From the IMG/VR virus record IMGVR_UViG_3300029448_000053, positions 1 through 55,101 of that record: a stretch of 55,101 nt of DNA; one strand, 5' to 3'. Made by a program: the position numbers and the translations under genes. The notes under the pieces are model-generated. The model was not told the origin of the DNA. It worked only from the letters and a program-made list of their open reading frames with translations, and ran no database searches. The DNA is from a virus. This document shows, in pieces, positions 8,336-15,768 of this stretch (its first letter is position 1; each line of letters opens with the position of its first letter).

Positions 8336-8764
8336 TCACTTCTTTGGTTTAATTGGAGTTAATTTAACAATGGTCTCTTTATGCTTTTCAACAACATGAG
8401 AGTGTTCCTGTGCGGCTTTAAGCATTAGTTGTTGGTGCTCTTGTTCGGACTTTTCCATCTCTATTATATGTTGCTTTTTCATTGCATCACGGATGCGCTC
8501 GTGTTCCATTTCAACACCCATGTTATCAATCTCAATTTGCTGTTCCGATTCCCACATACGGAGAACTGTTCCAAGTGCCGGAACTGCAACGCCACTAATA
8601 ATTGCCAAAAGTGCAATGAAGCCATCAAGGTTCATTAGAACGACTTCGGGTTTCCATATACCCATAGCCACTACCGCACCTGCGGCGAGAAGCCAAAGGT
8701 AGATTGTTGGTAATACTGTTCGCTTAACCATACGGTCATTAAATGTGTCTTTGTTTTTCATCAT
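8336..8764 (-). CDS. Two-helix membrane protein with long cytoplasmic coiled coil
   Basis: The protein has 142 residues. Two hydrophobic helices (TIYLWLLAAGAVVAMGIW and GFIALLAIISGVAVPAL) are followed by about 80 charged residues predicted as coiled coil (EMEHERIRDAMKKQHIIEME...). The start at 8764 lies eight bases after GGAGG inside the portal stop region. Holins often have two helices and a charged tail, so a lysis or membrane role is possible; a virion assembly role next to the portal is equally possible. Confidence 0.55.
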   Translation of the reverse strand: MMKNKDTFNDRMVKRTVLPTIYLWLLAAGAVVAMGIWKPEVVLMNLDGFIALLAIISGVAVPALGTVLRMWESEQQIEIDNMGVEMEHERIRDAMKKQHIIEMEKSEQEHQQLMLKAAQEHSHVVEKHKETIVKLTPIKPKK

Positions 8765-8765
8765 T

Positions 8766-10181
8766 TCATATTCCTCCATCATCACTTGGGGCTTCGGATT
8801 CTTCGGGCGGCTTGTTTTCATTTTCACGAGGCAACTCTCCTACATTAGTATCGGAGGTCGGCGCGTTGTATCTACCTTTCCCAATACTGGCCTTTTCAGC
8901 AGGTAGACTTAATTCAAATCGAGCCTCATTTAAAGTAGTAATTCCAGACTCAAATGCCATAGTTGTTCGGCGGGTTTGCTCGAATGGCGATTCCTCATCC
9001 ATTGGTTCAAACATGACCTTTGGTAAGTCCGACTTAATATGGGCAATACCAAGCAGTTCTAAGTGCTTTGAAAAGAGAGCATTCATAGATTGAGCGAGAA
9101 TAGATTGTAGACGGCGAATTGCTTGGACCGACCATTGACTCGCATTGTATGTAGCGGCAAAAGTAGAACCACGTTCCTGTCCCATAGAAACTCTTGGGAC
9201 ATGGAGAACTGATGAGATGTCAGCATTGACTGAATCTAAAAAGCCGGAGTTATCGGGCACTGTATTCTTGAGGTCAACAAACTCCATGTTCACATAGTGA
9301 GGGAGGATAGGCACTTGGTCGGAGCGGAGGCCGTCAAGTAGACTGCCTACTGAATCCATAACATAGTTAAGGCGAGCCTCGGCTTCGTCGGGGTCATTGA
9401 TATTCTCAACTGCTTCGGGGCCAATAGTAATGTATTGTTTAGTGAGTGAGTCTTCGAGAGCAATGCGGTTATTCATACTGTTGTATTTTGCACGGATGGC
9501 TTGTTTGAGAGCGGTAAAGCGAGATGCTCCCCATACGCCATAGGTCCATCGACCCAACCGGTCTCTAAACCAGTTGGAGCGGTAATCAATACGGATGTGT
9601 AGGATTTCCTTTGCTGGGTATGATTGAGTGTCCCTCGCTTGTTCTCGCAACAAATACTTCTCCGCTTTCATAATAGCGTTTTCTTTATCGGTCTGTGTAG
9701 AGCCGGTTCGACTATCCATAATTGTTATTTGCGCGATAGGCAGGGATTGTAATTCAGTAACACCGACTCCGGTTTTACCGACATACTTTGAGATGTCGTT
9801 GCCGTAGACCATGAGGTTTCGCATACCGTTAATGAGTAGGTCATCAAAGTCAAGTGTCTCTTCTACCAATGTTTTGATAGCGTTTCGTATAGCGGCATTT
9901 TTACCGCCGATAACTTGATACTTGTTTGCTGTGAGGCTGATAGTTCGGACTGCCCCATTAAGTTCGGGGTCGTAATTTAGCATGTCGTCGTATAGGTCGA
10001 ACTCATTTGTATGGTCGAAAGAGCCTCGCAGTCCCTCGGTATTCTTTACAATTTCATCAATACCAGCGGCCATCACTGTAAAGGGACTATCCCCCTTACG
10101 ACTCGCAGTAGTATATACTGGGACTTTAGTCTGTTGCTCTGCCGAAACAGTCCGAGAAGAAAATGGATTCCACCATGCCAT
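8766..10181 (-). CDS. Portal protein
   Basis: The protein has 471 residues, a normal length for HK97/SPP1-type portals, the dodecameric ring through which DNA enters the head. The pattern is right: an N-terminal clip/wing (DYDP-like MLNYDPELNGAVRTISL), the stem region with KEILHIRIDYRSNWF, a typical RFTALKQAIRAKYNSMNNR helix, the DISSVLHVPRVSMGQERGS region and an acidic tail with EENKPPEESEAPSDD-like composition. It lies between terminase and protease, as expected. It starts MAWWNPFSSR and is preceded by a spacer carrying one small gene. Confidence 0.8.
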   Translation of the reverse strand: MAWWNPFSSRTVSAEQQTKVPVYTTASRKGDSPFTVMAAGIDEIVKNTEGLRGSFDHTNEFDLYDDMLNYDPELNGAVRTISLTANKYQVIGGKNAAIRNAIKTLVEETLDFDDLLINGMRNLMVYGNDISKYVGKTGVGVTELQSLPIAQITIMDSRTGSTQTDKENAIMKAEKYLLREQARDTQSYPAKEILHIRIDYRSNWFRDRLGRWTYGVWGASRFTALKQAIRAKYNSMNNRIALEDSLTKQYITIGPEAVENINDPDEAEARLNYVMDSVGSLLDGLRSDQVPILPHYVNMEFVDLKNTVPDNSGFLDSVNADISSVLHVPRVSMGQERGSTFAATYNASQWSVQAIRRLQSILAQSMNALFSKHLELLGIAHIKSDLPKVMFEPMDEESPFEQTRRTTMAFESGITTLNEARFELSLPAEKASIGKGRYNAPTSDTNVGELPRENENKPPEESEAPSDDGGI

Positions 10182-10213
10182 GCTTTACGCACATATCATA
10201 TGTTATTTGAACA

Positions 10214-10393
10214 TCACTCATCCGACATGCTGTTTTTCTTTCTTTTTCTTTTATATATTAAGTAGCCTACTGTTAACCAAAACAGACATTCTATGATGAT
10301 AAGACCATATAGTGCAAAGAAAGGGTGGAGCATAGGACTCATGTTTGGTATTTTTTGGTGTGAGCCTTTAACATTACGCTCCAAAGCGCACAT
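10214..10393 (-). CDS. Small membrane protein between terminase and portal
   Basis: This is a frame of 59 residues from the ATG at 10393, overlapping the end of the terminase gene by 20 bases; a shorter start (MSPMLHPFF, 42 residues) is possible. It contains one membrane helix (ALYGLIIIECLFWLTVGYLI) followed at once by a strongly basic run (KRKRKK), which predicts that the C terminus stays in the cytoplasm. The function is unknown. Confidence 0.45.
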   Translation of the reverse strand: MCALERNVKGSHQKIPNMSPMLHPFFALYGLIIIECLFWLTVGYLIYKRKRKKNSMSDE

Positions 10394-11891
10394 ATTTTCC
10401 ACCGGAACTTCGATTCCGGCTTGGTTTCGTAGGTTTTTTGCCTTTCGACCACCCACCCATGCTTGTCGTTTTAGTTGCCATAGGCATAAAGTCGGAACGC
10501 TTTGGTTTGAATTGGTCTATTGCGTGCGCAAAAGCCATAACTGTATCGTTATGTTTGCCCACATCTATAATCTCACCATTTTTCCATACGTGGTTTTCGA
10601 GTTCGTCAAGAAGTATGCCAATTTTTTTCCGCATATCGGCGGTAGCATACGGGAAAACGATAAGTTCTCGCTCAAACCATACCCTTAACCGGTTCATTAG
10701 CCCCTGTTTAAGTCCTTTATTCGACACTTTAGATGGTCTATAATCAACCATGCCTCCTTTTTGCTCTATGATTGTTTGATACAGTCTTTGAAAACCTACA
10801 TCCTCAGCGGCCACTGCCGCCTTAAAGTGTTTAGCCCATTCGATTATAATATCAGCCTGTCTATCCGGCGCAAAATCATTACGCCTCCACATATCAACAA
10901 AGTGGACATAGCCGTCAGCATCCTGTCGCAACGATATTAAAACGGAGTAGTCTTTACCAATACCATGAGAAGGGTCGAAGCCGAGGATGAAGACGGAACT
11001 ATTGTCGAATTGACTATCGAATCCTCCGTCGGCACTTATGTCTATGTTTTTTCGGATGAGGTGCCTATTGAATACTTGGGCATCATCATCAACGACCTTA
11101 CACAGATACTCTTGAGAGAAGGCGAGGTCGTCATCCATGCTGATTTTTTGTTCCAAGAGAAAAGCGGTGGGTCGGAACTTGGGCCAAAGTGGTGTTAACT
11201 CTACTTCGGGATTAACTCGGTGCTCATCCCAATTGGGGAATGCCGACCATACACCACTTTTCCATACTTGTTTAGCCTTCTCGGATAACATCTCGGTTTG
11301 ATAAAGGTCAGTGTGGGACATTGGCGTGCCGACACAGAACAGTGATGTTTCGGGGTCGAGCATTGGAGTAACTACTTTCTTGAACCACTCTCGCACCGAG
11401 TCCATAGTCATATCCCCCATTTCAGCGAGGACATCATCAAGTGCTACTACGGCAGGGTGCTCTCCACGGATAGCGGAACCTACACCGGTTGCTTGAATCC
11501 AAGCACCGTTGGTAAATTGTATTTTTTGCTTGTTTGATTTACGTTCATTGAGATACTTTCGTAGTTCGGGGTGTCGGCGCATATCAGTCTTAATCTCCTC
11601 AAGACGGTTTGTTGCTTGGCGAATAGATGCGGAAAATAACCACACCTCCATAGGGTTGCCGTTGCGTTCTTCAAACAAACACATGTGAAGTAATTTAACA
11701 CGTAGTGTTGCTGATTTGCTGTGTGAGCGGGGAGCGATAATACAGACACGATGAACTGCCGCGCCTTTACGGTCGCCGTATAATTCCATCCATTCGCCTA
11801 TGTGGTCGGCCCATTCGTATTCGGGGGATAACCATTCATAAAAGTGGCGGATGTCATACTTGGAGCGTTGAAAGTCAAAGTTGGTTATCAT
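10374..11891 (-). CDS. Terminase large subunit
   Basis: This 505-residue protein is the DNA-packaging motor and nuclease. Visible motifs: Walker A-like APRSHSKS at 53-60, Walker B VVALDD at 148-153, the coupling motif VGTP near 187-190, and the RNase H-like nuclease acidic residues in FDPSHG (305-310), E363-D364 and HND (447-449). The Walker A is unusual because both glycines of the common PRGHGKS form are serines. The start overlaps the small zinc-finger gene by four bases, and the portal follows after a small membrane gene. Confidence 0.9.
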   Translation of the reverse strand: MITNFDFQRSKYDIRHFYEWLSPEYEWADHIGEWMELYGDRKGAAVHRVCIIAPRSHSKSATLRVKLLHMCLFEERNGNPMEVWLFSASIRQATNRLEEIKTDMRRHPELRKYLNERKSNKQKIQFTNGAWIQATGVGSAIRGEHPAVVALDDVLAEMGDMTMDSVREWFKKVVTPMLDPETSLFCVGTPMSHTDLYQTEMLSEKAKQVWKSGVWSAFPNWDEHRVNPEVELTPLWPKFRPTAFLLEQKISMDDDLAFSQEYLCKVVDDDAQVFNRHLIRKNIDISADGGFDSQFDNSSVFILGFDPSHGIGKDYSVLISLRQDADGYVHFVDMWRRNDFAPDRQADIIIEWAKHFKAAVAAEDVGFQRLYQTIIEQKGGMVDYRPSKVSNKGLKQGLMNRLRVWFERELIVFPYATADMRKKIGILLDELENHVWKNGEIIDVGKHNDTVMAFAHAIDQFKPKRSDFMPMATKTTSMGGWSKGKKPTKPSRNRSSGGKYVRFGA

Positions 11892-12031
11892 CGAACCACC
11901 CGCATATAACCGCAGTATATCATTTTCTTGGTTTTCTTACACCATTTTTTATGACTGTTATATCGAGAAGTAGTAGTATGACCGCAGGTTTGGCACTGTC
12001 GTTCTTTCTTATGTAAAGGACTGGCTGGCAT
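11888..12031 (-). CDS. C2HC zinc-finger microprotein
   Basis: This is a 47-residue basic protein with CQTCGHTTTSRYNSHKKWC, that is Cys-x2-Cys-x12-His-x4-Cys spacing, a single likely zinc finger with a lysine-rich flank. It lies five bases after the metallophosphoesterase and overlaps the terminase start by four bases (ATGA). A small nucleic-acid-binding protein just before the large terminase could take the small-terminase role, but this is position-based inference. Confidence 0.6.
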   Translation of the reverse strand: MPASPLHKKERQCQTCGHTTTSRYNSHKKWCKKTKKMIYCGYMRVVR

Positions 12032-12036
12032 AATAC

Positions 12037-13410
12037 TCACTCATGTGATACTGGGGCAAAGAGAGAGCCAATGTAGCCTTCTTTGTAATCAATTAAGTAT
12101 GCGGCGAGACCGGCTTTGCTTGTAGTATAACCTGCTCTCGCATGGTATCGGTCATGTCCCGCTAAGGATGGCATCTGTATAATGAGGCATCCGTCTTTTT
12201 CGTGCATCTGTTGATGGTGAAGGTGGCCGTGGAACCAAACCTTATGCTCGTTTGTTCCCCATAGTTCACGGGCTTCGACGGACATAATAGAACCAAGACT
12301 GCTACCTCTACTCATACTGTCTCCATGAGTAAAACCAAGTAGTGTGTTTCCGTATTCGATATAACGGCGGTTGTTGGCAGTGATGGTTATTTCAACATCA
12401 TTGATACCTTCGTATGCGGCGGATAAATACATCATTAGTGCGAGGGATGTATGGCGGTCGTGATTACCTGCCATCATTACTATTTCAACAGGAGCGACTT
12501 GTCGCAGTAGGTCAATATGCTCACGGGCTAATTTGCATCCGGTGATTAGGATTTCAGCAGGGGTAGCACACATATCCTGTGGTGTCCCACGGGTTGTTTG
12601 CCCAGCATCGTTATCTACATGGAACCAGTCGGAACCTGCACCTACATATATTTTTTCGGGCTTAGTTGAGATACGGGACACGAGTGTTTCGGTCTTTTCC
12701 ATCAGTCGCTTACGTGCCTCATCAAAGTTATAGGTTTCACCGACTTCATCGGCCCATCCATATTTGCCCCAATGAAAATCAGTAGGACATACAACGAGAG
12801 CGTATGAGTTCTTTGGCTTTGTTAATTTAATTTTGGGGACAGACTTAGGTGCTTTGGAGAGTGTTGTCATGTGGACTACATAGTCATCCATGAGTGTTCT
12901 CCAATTCTTCGAGTCCTCGGACATCCGCTTATGCTGTTCTTTGGCGAGGTCAGCCGCGAGAGTATGACGACGCGAGATAATGATTTCATCAATCAATCCG
13001 TCTTGGTTGTCAACCTCCATCAATTGTTCTCCAGTTACAGGAATTGCGGAACGAGTAATTTTATGGATGCGCTTGTATTGCTTAAAGTAGGACTCGGCAA
13101 TACCGTGAGTGTGGCACAGTTGCCCCGTAGACATACCATTGGACCAGTCCGATATAATTTGCCGGTGCTTTGCCCCCGACACGGTGAGTGCACCAGTGGA
13201 TAGATACGTGGTGTAGTTGTCGGTCTTTTCCTCGTATGTGTATGTCCCTGTCTTTGTTGGCGAGGCCACATTGTCCTGTTGTCGGATAAGTCGCATCTCC
13301 CAACCTTTGACGGAGAGGAACGGGTAATGCTCGTTTAGGAATCGAGCAAATGCGAGTCGGCTTGAGTGGTCTTTTTGGCTATGCTCGGATAGTATGGTGT
13401 CTATGTCCAT
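12037..13410 (-). CDS. HTH-metallophosphoesterase
   Basis: The protein has 457 residues from the ATG at 13410. The N-terminal part includes an HTH-like segment (MSTGQLCHTHGIAESYFKQY). The C-terminal half has all five metal-binding motifs of calcineurin-like phosphoesterases: TDFHWGK, GAGSDWFH, MAGNHDRH, FTHGD and WFHGHLHH. Such enzymes hydrolyse phosphodiester or phosphomonoester bonds, often in DNA repair or end processing. It heads the terminase operon behind a TATA-type promoter, so a part in genome-end processing or site recognition is a possibility. Earlier in-frame starts would run through the promoter. Confidence 0.75.
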   Translation of the reverse strand: MDIDTILSEHSQKDHSSRLAFARFLNEHYPFLSVKGWEMRLIRQQDNVASPTKTGTYTYEEKTDNYTTYLSTGALTVSGAKHRQIISDWSNGMSTGQLCHTHGIAESYFKQYKRIHKITRSAIPVTGEQLMEVDNQDGLIDEIIISRRHTLAADLAKEQHKRMSEDSKNWRTLMDDYVVHMTTLSKAPKSVPKIKLTKPKNSYALVVCPTDFHWGKYGWADEVGETYNFDEARKRLMEKTETLVSRISTKPEKIYVGAGSDWFHVDNDAGQTTRGTPQDMCATPAEILITGCKLAREHIDLLRQVAPVEIVMMAGNHDRHTSLALMMYLSAAYEGINDVEITITANNRRYIEYGNTLLGFTHGDSMSRGSSLGSIMSVEARELWGTNEHKVWFHGHLHHQQMHEKDGCLIIQMPSLAGHDRYHARAGYTTSKAGLAAYLIDYKEGYIGSLFAPVSHE

Positions 13411-13479
13411 TAAAATGTATGGTATGGTCGCCACCTTATGAATGTTTCTAAAAAAAATTACCCAGAAAAACGTATGGTG

Positions 13480-13500
13480 CTGGGCTGTCCCTATATACCT
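13480..13500 (-). promoter_or_regulatory. TATA promoter of the terminase operon
   Basis: On the minus strand GGTATATAGGGACAGCCC lies about 80 bases before the phosphoesterase start. The box TATATAGG followed by a GC-rich stretch fits the viral promoter style seen elsewhere in the window. Confidence 0.45.
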
Positions 13501-13563
13501 TATAGGTCGTGTTTTTGGCGGCTCATCGAACAAGGCGTGGCCTCAAAGAGAGAGGGCCACCTC

Positions 13564-13581
13564 CACCCGTCGAAACGGGTG
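13564..13581 (-). terminator. UUCG-capped hairpin after a small early gene
   Basis: On the minus strand CACCCGT-TTCG-ACGGGTG forms a perfect 7-bp stem with a UUCG loop, about 50 bases after the stop of the gene at 13630-14025. There is no T-run, so it may protect or process an RNA end rather than terminate. Confidence 0.4.
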
Positions 13582-13629
13582 AAGGGGCGGCATCGGTTAA
13601 ACCGTATTACTGTATCACTGTGTTATTGA

Positions 13630-14025
13630 TTAACTACAATTACAGGTTGTCGTTTGACAGTGGCACCAACCACCATAATCCGCTTCTTCATCATCTACTT
13701 GGTGCATCGGTGGCACTGCATCATCAAGTGCTTGACGGAACTTGTCAAGTTCTTTCTGTGTATATCCTTCACTGTGTAGGTATTCCTTGTTGAGACTGAG
13801 ATACTCTCTCATCAACGCTTGAAACACTGTGGGCCACTTGACGGCAAAGTCAAGGGTGTTCTTTTGTAGTCGGTCGTATTCGGCATTGTAATAATACCTC
13901 ATATATCCTGTCTCCATGTGTTTCAACATCACCGTGAACTCAGTCCATGTGGCAGTCCATAGCATGACCTGCATAACCATTAACGACGGTATCTCGCTCA
14001 ATCTCATTTTTTTGCTGTTGTCCAT
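13630..14025 (-). CDS. Protein of unknown function with Cys-rich tail
   Basis: The protein has 131 residues and starts at 14025 behind GGAGATATGAAAA. The body is helical and Met/Tyr-rich; the end is acidic and then has a Cys cluster (WCHCQTTTCNCS) that could bind a metal. No family is recognised. It is expressed from its own TATA-like site and ends before a UUCG hairpin, so it appears to be a single-gene unit. Confidence 0.5.
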   Translation of the reverse strand: MDNSKKMRLSEIPSLMVMQVMLWTATWTEFTVMLKHMETGYMRYYYNAEYDRLQKNTLDFAVKWPTVFQALMREYLSLNKEYLHSEGYTQKELDKFRQALDDAVPPMHQVDDEEADYGGWCHCQTTTCNCS

Positions 14026-14080
14026 TTTTCATATCTCCATAGGCCGACCTCTTCTGTTTCTGTGTCGGTTATTCCGACAT

Positions 14081-14100
14081 GGGGAGCCACTACTATATCA
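14081..14100 (-). promoter_or_regulatory. TATA promoter of the 131-residue gene
   Basis: On the minus strand TGATATAGTAGTGGCTCCCC matches the GATATA-GGC-CCC promoter family seen before genes at 27.6 kb and 25.1 kb. Confidence 0.45.
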
Positions 14101-14200
14101 ATACTCACTGAATTATCACCATATTTTGCATGATTTGAGCATGATTGAGGTGAGCCACAGTATAGGCCGATAGGTGGGGGATGTTGCCCTATATTGTATG

Positions 14201-14250
14201 TATAGTCTTATCAGTCTTTACTTAGGAGGAAAATGCGTGGGAGAGAGATT
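14201..14250 (+). promoter_or_regulatory. Operator/leader element D (TATAGTCTTA ... GGAGAGAGATT)
   Basis: TATAGTCTTA at 14201 is followed by AGGAGGAAAATG and GGGAGAGAGATT. The same two blocks, at similar spacing, recur at 15348, 20893 and 21024. This is the most diverged copy: its hairpin is not intact. Confidence 0.4.
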
Positions 14251-14490
14251 CGTAGGGAGAGAGATTCTCAAACCTACAAAACCCCAATCGAATATGCCAC
14301 CACCACCGACGGATTGAAGGGCCGTCGCCCTATCTGTGCTACCTACCTATTCGACCAATTCAAGAAGGGCTGTGTAGGCTTCTACAATGTGCTTGAGTTG
14401 GGTGTTCATTGTCAAACCCATACGGCTCTTTTTGTATTCGGTTGTTTCGACTTGATACAGTGGAGTTATTTTGTAACCTGTCCGAGTTGA
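14233..14490 (+). CDS. Doubtful 85-codon reading frame behind a perfect SD
   Basis: The ATG at 14233 has an ideal AGGAGG site three bases upstream and lies behind element D. The frame begins MRGREIRRERDSQ and overlaps the end of the convergent gene at 14347-14817 by 144 bases. The second half looks like an antisense shadow. It may be a short real peptide, or the region may act only as RNA. Confidence 0.25.
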   Translation: MRGREIRRERDSQTYKTPIEYATTTDGLKGRRPICATYLFDQFKKGCVGFYNVLELGVHCQTHTALFVFGCFDLIQWSYFVTCPS

Positions 14491-14817
14491 TGCACCCATG
14501 CACTCTCCATGCTCTTTACCGCCACCGCTTCTCTTATTGGCACCGGACTTCTTGATTGGGCCGGTTGAACGGCCATGTGAACGACCACTCAATGAGGTTT
14601 GGGTTTTGGTGTATCGGTGTCCGGTTAATCGCTTCTCTCTCTTAGCCACTGTTATGCGAGTTGCGTTATGTGTTACATCACTTTCAATCGCTTCTTCAAT
14701 CTGTGCGATATATCGGCTTTGGTCGGCTTTAATTCTCTTGATTAGTTGCTTCGATGCTTGGGGCTTCGCTTCATCTATTCCGTAGTGCGTCAATAGGCGT
14801 TTTAGTTGTCGGGCCAT
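14347..14817 (-). CDS. Basic protein of unknown function
   Basis: The protein has 156 residues, is rich in Lys, Arg, Ser and Gly (SLSGRSHGRSTGPIKKSGAN) and ends in a helix (HIVEAYTALLELVE). The start at 14817 (MARQLKRLLTHYG) follows CGGAGAATC. A GTG at 14934 would add 39 codons and overlap the upstream stop, but that stretch contains a GC hairpin and reads as low-complexity Pro/Arg, so I reject it. The composition suggests nucleic acid binding. No family is recognised. Confidence 0.5.
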   Translation of the reverse strand: MARQLKRLLTHYGIDEAKPQASKQLIKRIKADQSRYIAQIEEAIESDVTHNATRITVAKREKRLTGHRYTKTQTSLSGRSHGRSTGPIKKSGANKRSGGGKEHGECMGASTRTGYKITPLYQVETTEYKKSRMGLTMNTQLKHIVEAYTALLELVE

Positions 14818-14865
14818 GATTCTCCGAGGGAGTGGTAGTATATCAACGGTGGGGTGTGGCTCCCC

Positions 14866-14892
14866 CGCCCTCCGAAGAAGGCGAGGGGGCGG
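14866..14892 (-). terminator. GC-rich hairpin between two minus-strand genes
   Basis: Blocks CCCCCGCC and GGCGAGGGGG pair across a short loop in the spacer between the 60- and 156-residue genes. There is no T-run; it may act in mRNA processing or attenuation. Confidence 0.35.
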
Positions 14893-14930
14893 CTCATAGG
14901 CTCTCAGTGGCCCGATTGTTTGAGTGATGC

Positions 14931-15113
14931 TCACTCAAAAGAGGGTAGGTTTCCGTTCCGGTCTTGTTGTCGGTCAAGGTAGACCTGCAACACATCGTCA
15001 AAGAGAGAGGGGCGTTCCATCATGGACATATCCCTTACCCGTGTGTCTTCCAACAAGCAAATAATGTTCCTCAACCTGCGTATTTCATTCATCAGTTCTT
15101 CGTTTGTTTTCAT
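14931..15113 (-). CDS. Small helical protein, first gene of a minus-strand pair
   Basis: This is a 60-residue protein starting at 15113 behind GGAGGAAAAAAC. It is mostly one helix (NEELMNEIRRLRNIICLLED) followed by an acidic region. A longer frame would begin 17 codons earlier but lacks a ribosome site. The function is unknown; a small regulator or coiled-coil adaptor is plausible from the composition. Confidence 0.5.
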   Translation of the reverse strand: MKTNEELMNEIRRLRNIICLLEDTRVRDMSMMERPSLFDDVLQVYLDRQQDRNGNLPSFE

Positions 15114-15190
15114 GTTTTTTCCTCCATTGTTTTTACGGTTCGCCTGTTTTCTGTTCTTGTCCACTGACTTTCCCGTATGTGCATACTAAC

Positions 15191-15208
15191 ACCTATATCA
15201 TATATAAA
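15191..15208 (-). promoter_or_regulatory. TATA promoter for the 14.3-15.1 kb genes
   Basis: On the minus strand TTTATATATGATATAGGT lies about 80 bases before the 60-residue gene. It is divergent from the plus-strand element at 15348. Confidence 0.4.
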
Positions 15209-15347
15209 CGGTTCCCGAATAATGCTCATACCTATTGTTGAGTGGATGGGGGGTTGCCCCACGCACGGCCCCGCCGCCGGTATAAGACTGTTAATAGAAA
15301 ACGCGCTTGGGGAGAGATACTCGGCGTTTAGCCTCTGTAATATACTA

Positions 15348-15420
15348 TATAGTCTTAGGAAGGAACCGTGAACGGGAGGGGGCTTGGGAGAGAGATTTTG
15401 ACTTCTCCAAAAGTCCAAAC
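15348..15420 (+). promoter_or_regulatory. Operator/hairpin element C
   Basis: TATAGTCTTA (15348-15357, inside ACTATATAGTCTTA) is followed by GGAGAGAGATTTT (15387-15399), a short loop and AAAAGTCC-AAAC. The flanks GATTTT and AAAAGTC can pair, with one T-G pair. The copies at 20893 and 21024 keep this hairpin with different bases. It may drive a small RNA that ends in the T-runs near 15506-15549. Confidence 0.5.
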
Positions 15421-15505
15421 TTTTCATGCTGTCGGCTCATGGTCTGTCGAATGTGTCCGAGGTTATGAACCCTTTGTTTTCTTGCTTTTTTGGCTGGAAT
15501 TGAAC

Positions 15506-15549
15506 TTTTTTCTGTTTTTTTTTCTGTCTGTTTTTTTCTGTTTTTCTTT
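15506..15549 (+). terminator. Poly-T archaeal terminator
   Basis: Four T-runs of five to nine bases in 44 bases, split by CTG and CTGTCTG, form a classic archaeal termination signal for plus-strand transcription from element C. On either strand the stretch encodes only low-complexity Phe/Leu or Lys runs. Confidence 0.5.
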
Positions 15550-15670
15550 CGGTCTTGAATCGTTGCCCCTGATGTCCTAAACGGGGCACTGCGAGACCGG
15601 TGGCCCCTCCGCTCTCAAATGTGCCTTTTTTGGGCTGTTTTGGGCTTTGTCCGGCCAATGACAGGCCGAC

Positions 15671-15699
15671 GATTTAGGGCACCCTAAATCTCTTTTTTT
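15671..15699 (+). terminator. Hairpin plus T-run terminator
   Basis: GATTTAGG-GCAC-CCTAAATC is a perfect 8-bp stem with a 4-base loop, followed by TCTTTTTTT. It is the clearest hairpin-plus-U-tract terminator of the window and closes the region upstream of the large RNA candidate. Confidence 0.6.
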
Positions 15700-15754
15700 G
15701 TCTTCTATTCGATGGACTGCGAGCCTGTTTTTTGCAGAATGCCACTTGGATAAG

Positions 15755-15768
15755 TTGATATACTTGAG
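15755..15768 (+). promoter_or_regulatory. Probable promoter of the large RNA
   Basis: TTGATATACTTGAGCGGG resembles the GATATA promoter family. Initiation about 25 bases downstream would be near 15785; the first paired segment I see (15769-15775) begins slightly before that, so the exact start is uncertain. Confidence 0.35.

Noticed and set aside
14818-14934. N-terminal extension of the 156-residue protein from a GTG at 14934
   Set aside because: Although it overlaps the previous stop (GTGA), it covers a GC hairpin and reads as Pro/Arg low complexity; the ATG at 14817 has a good GGAG site.
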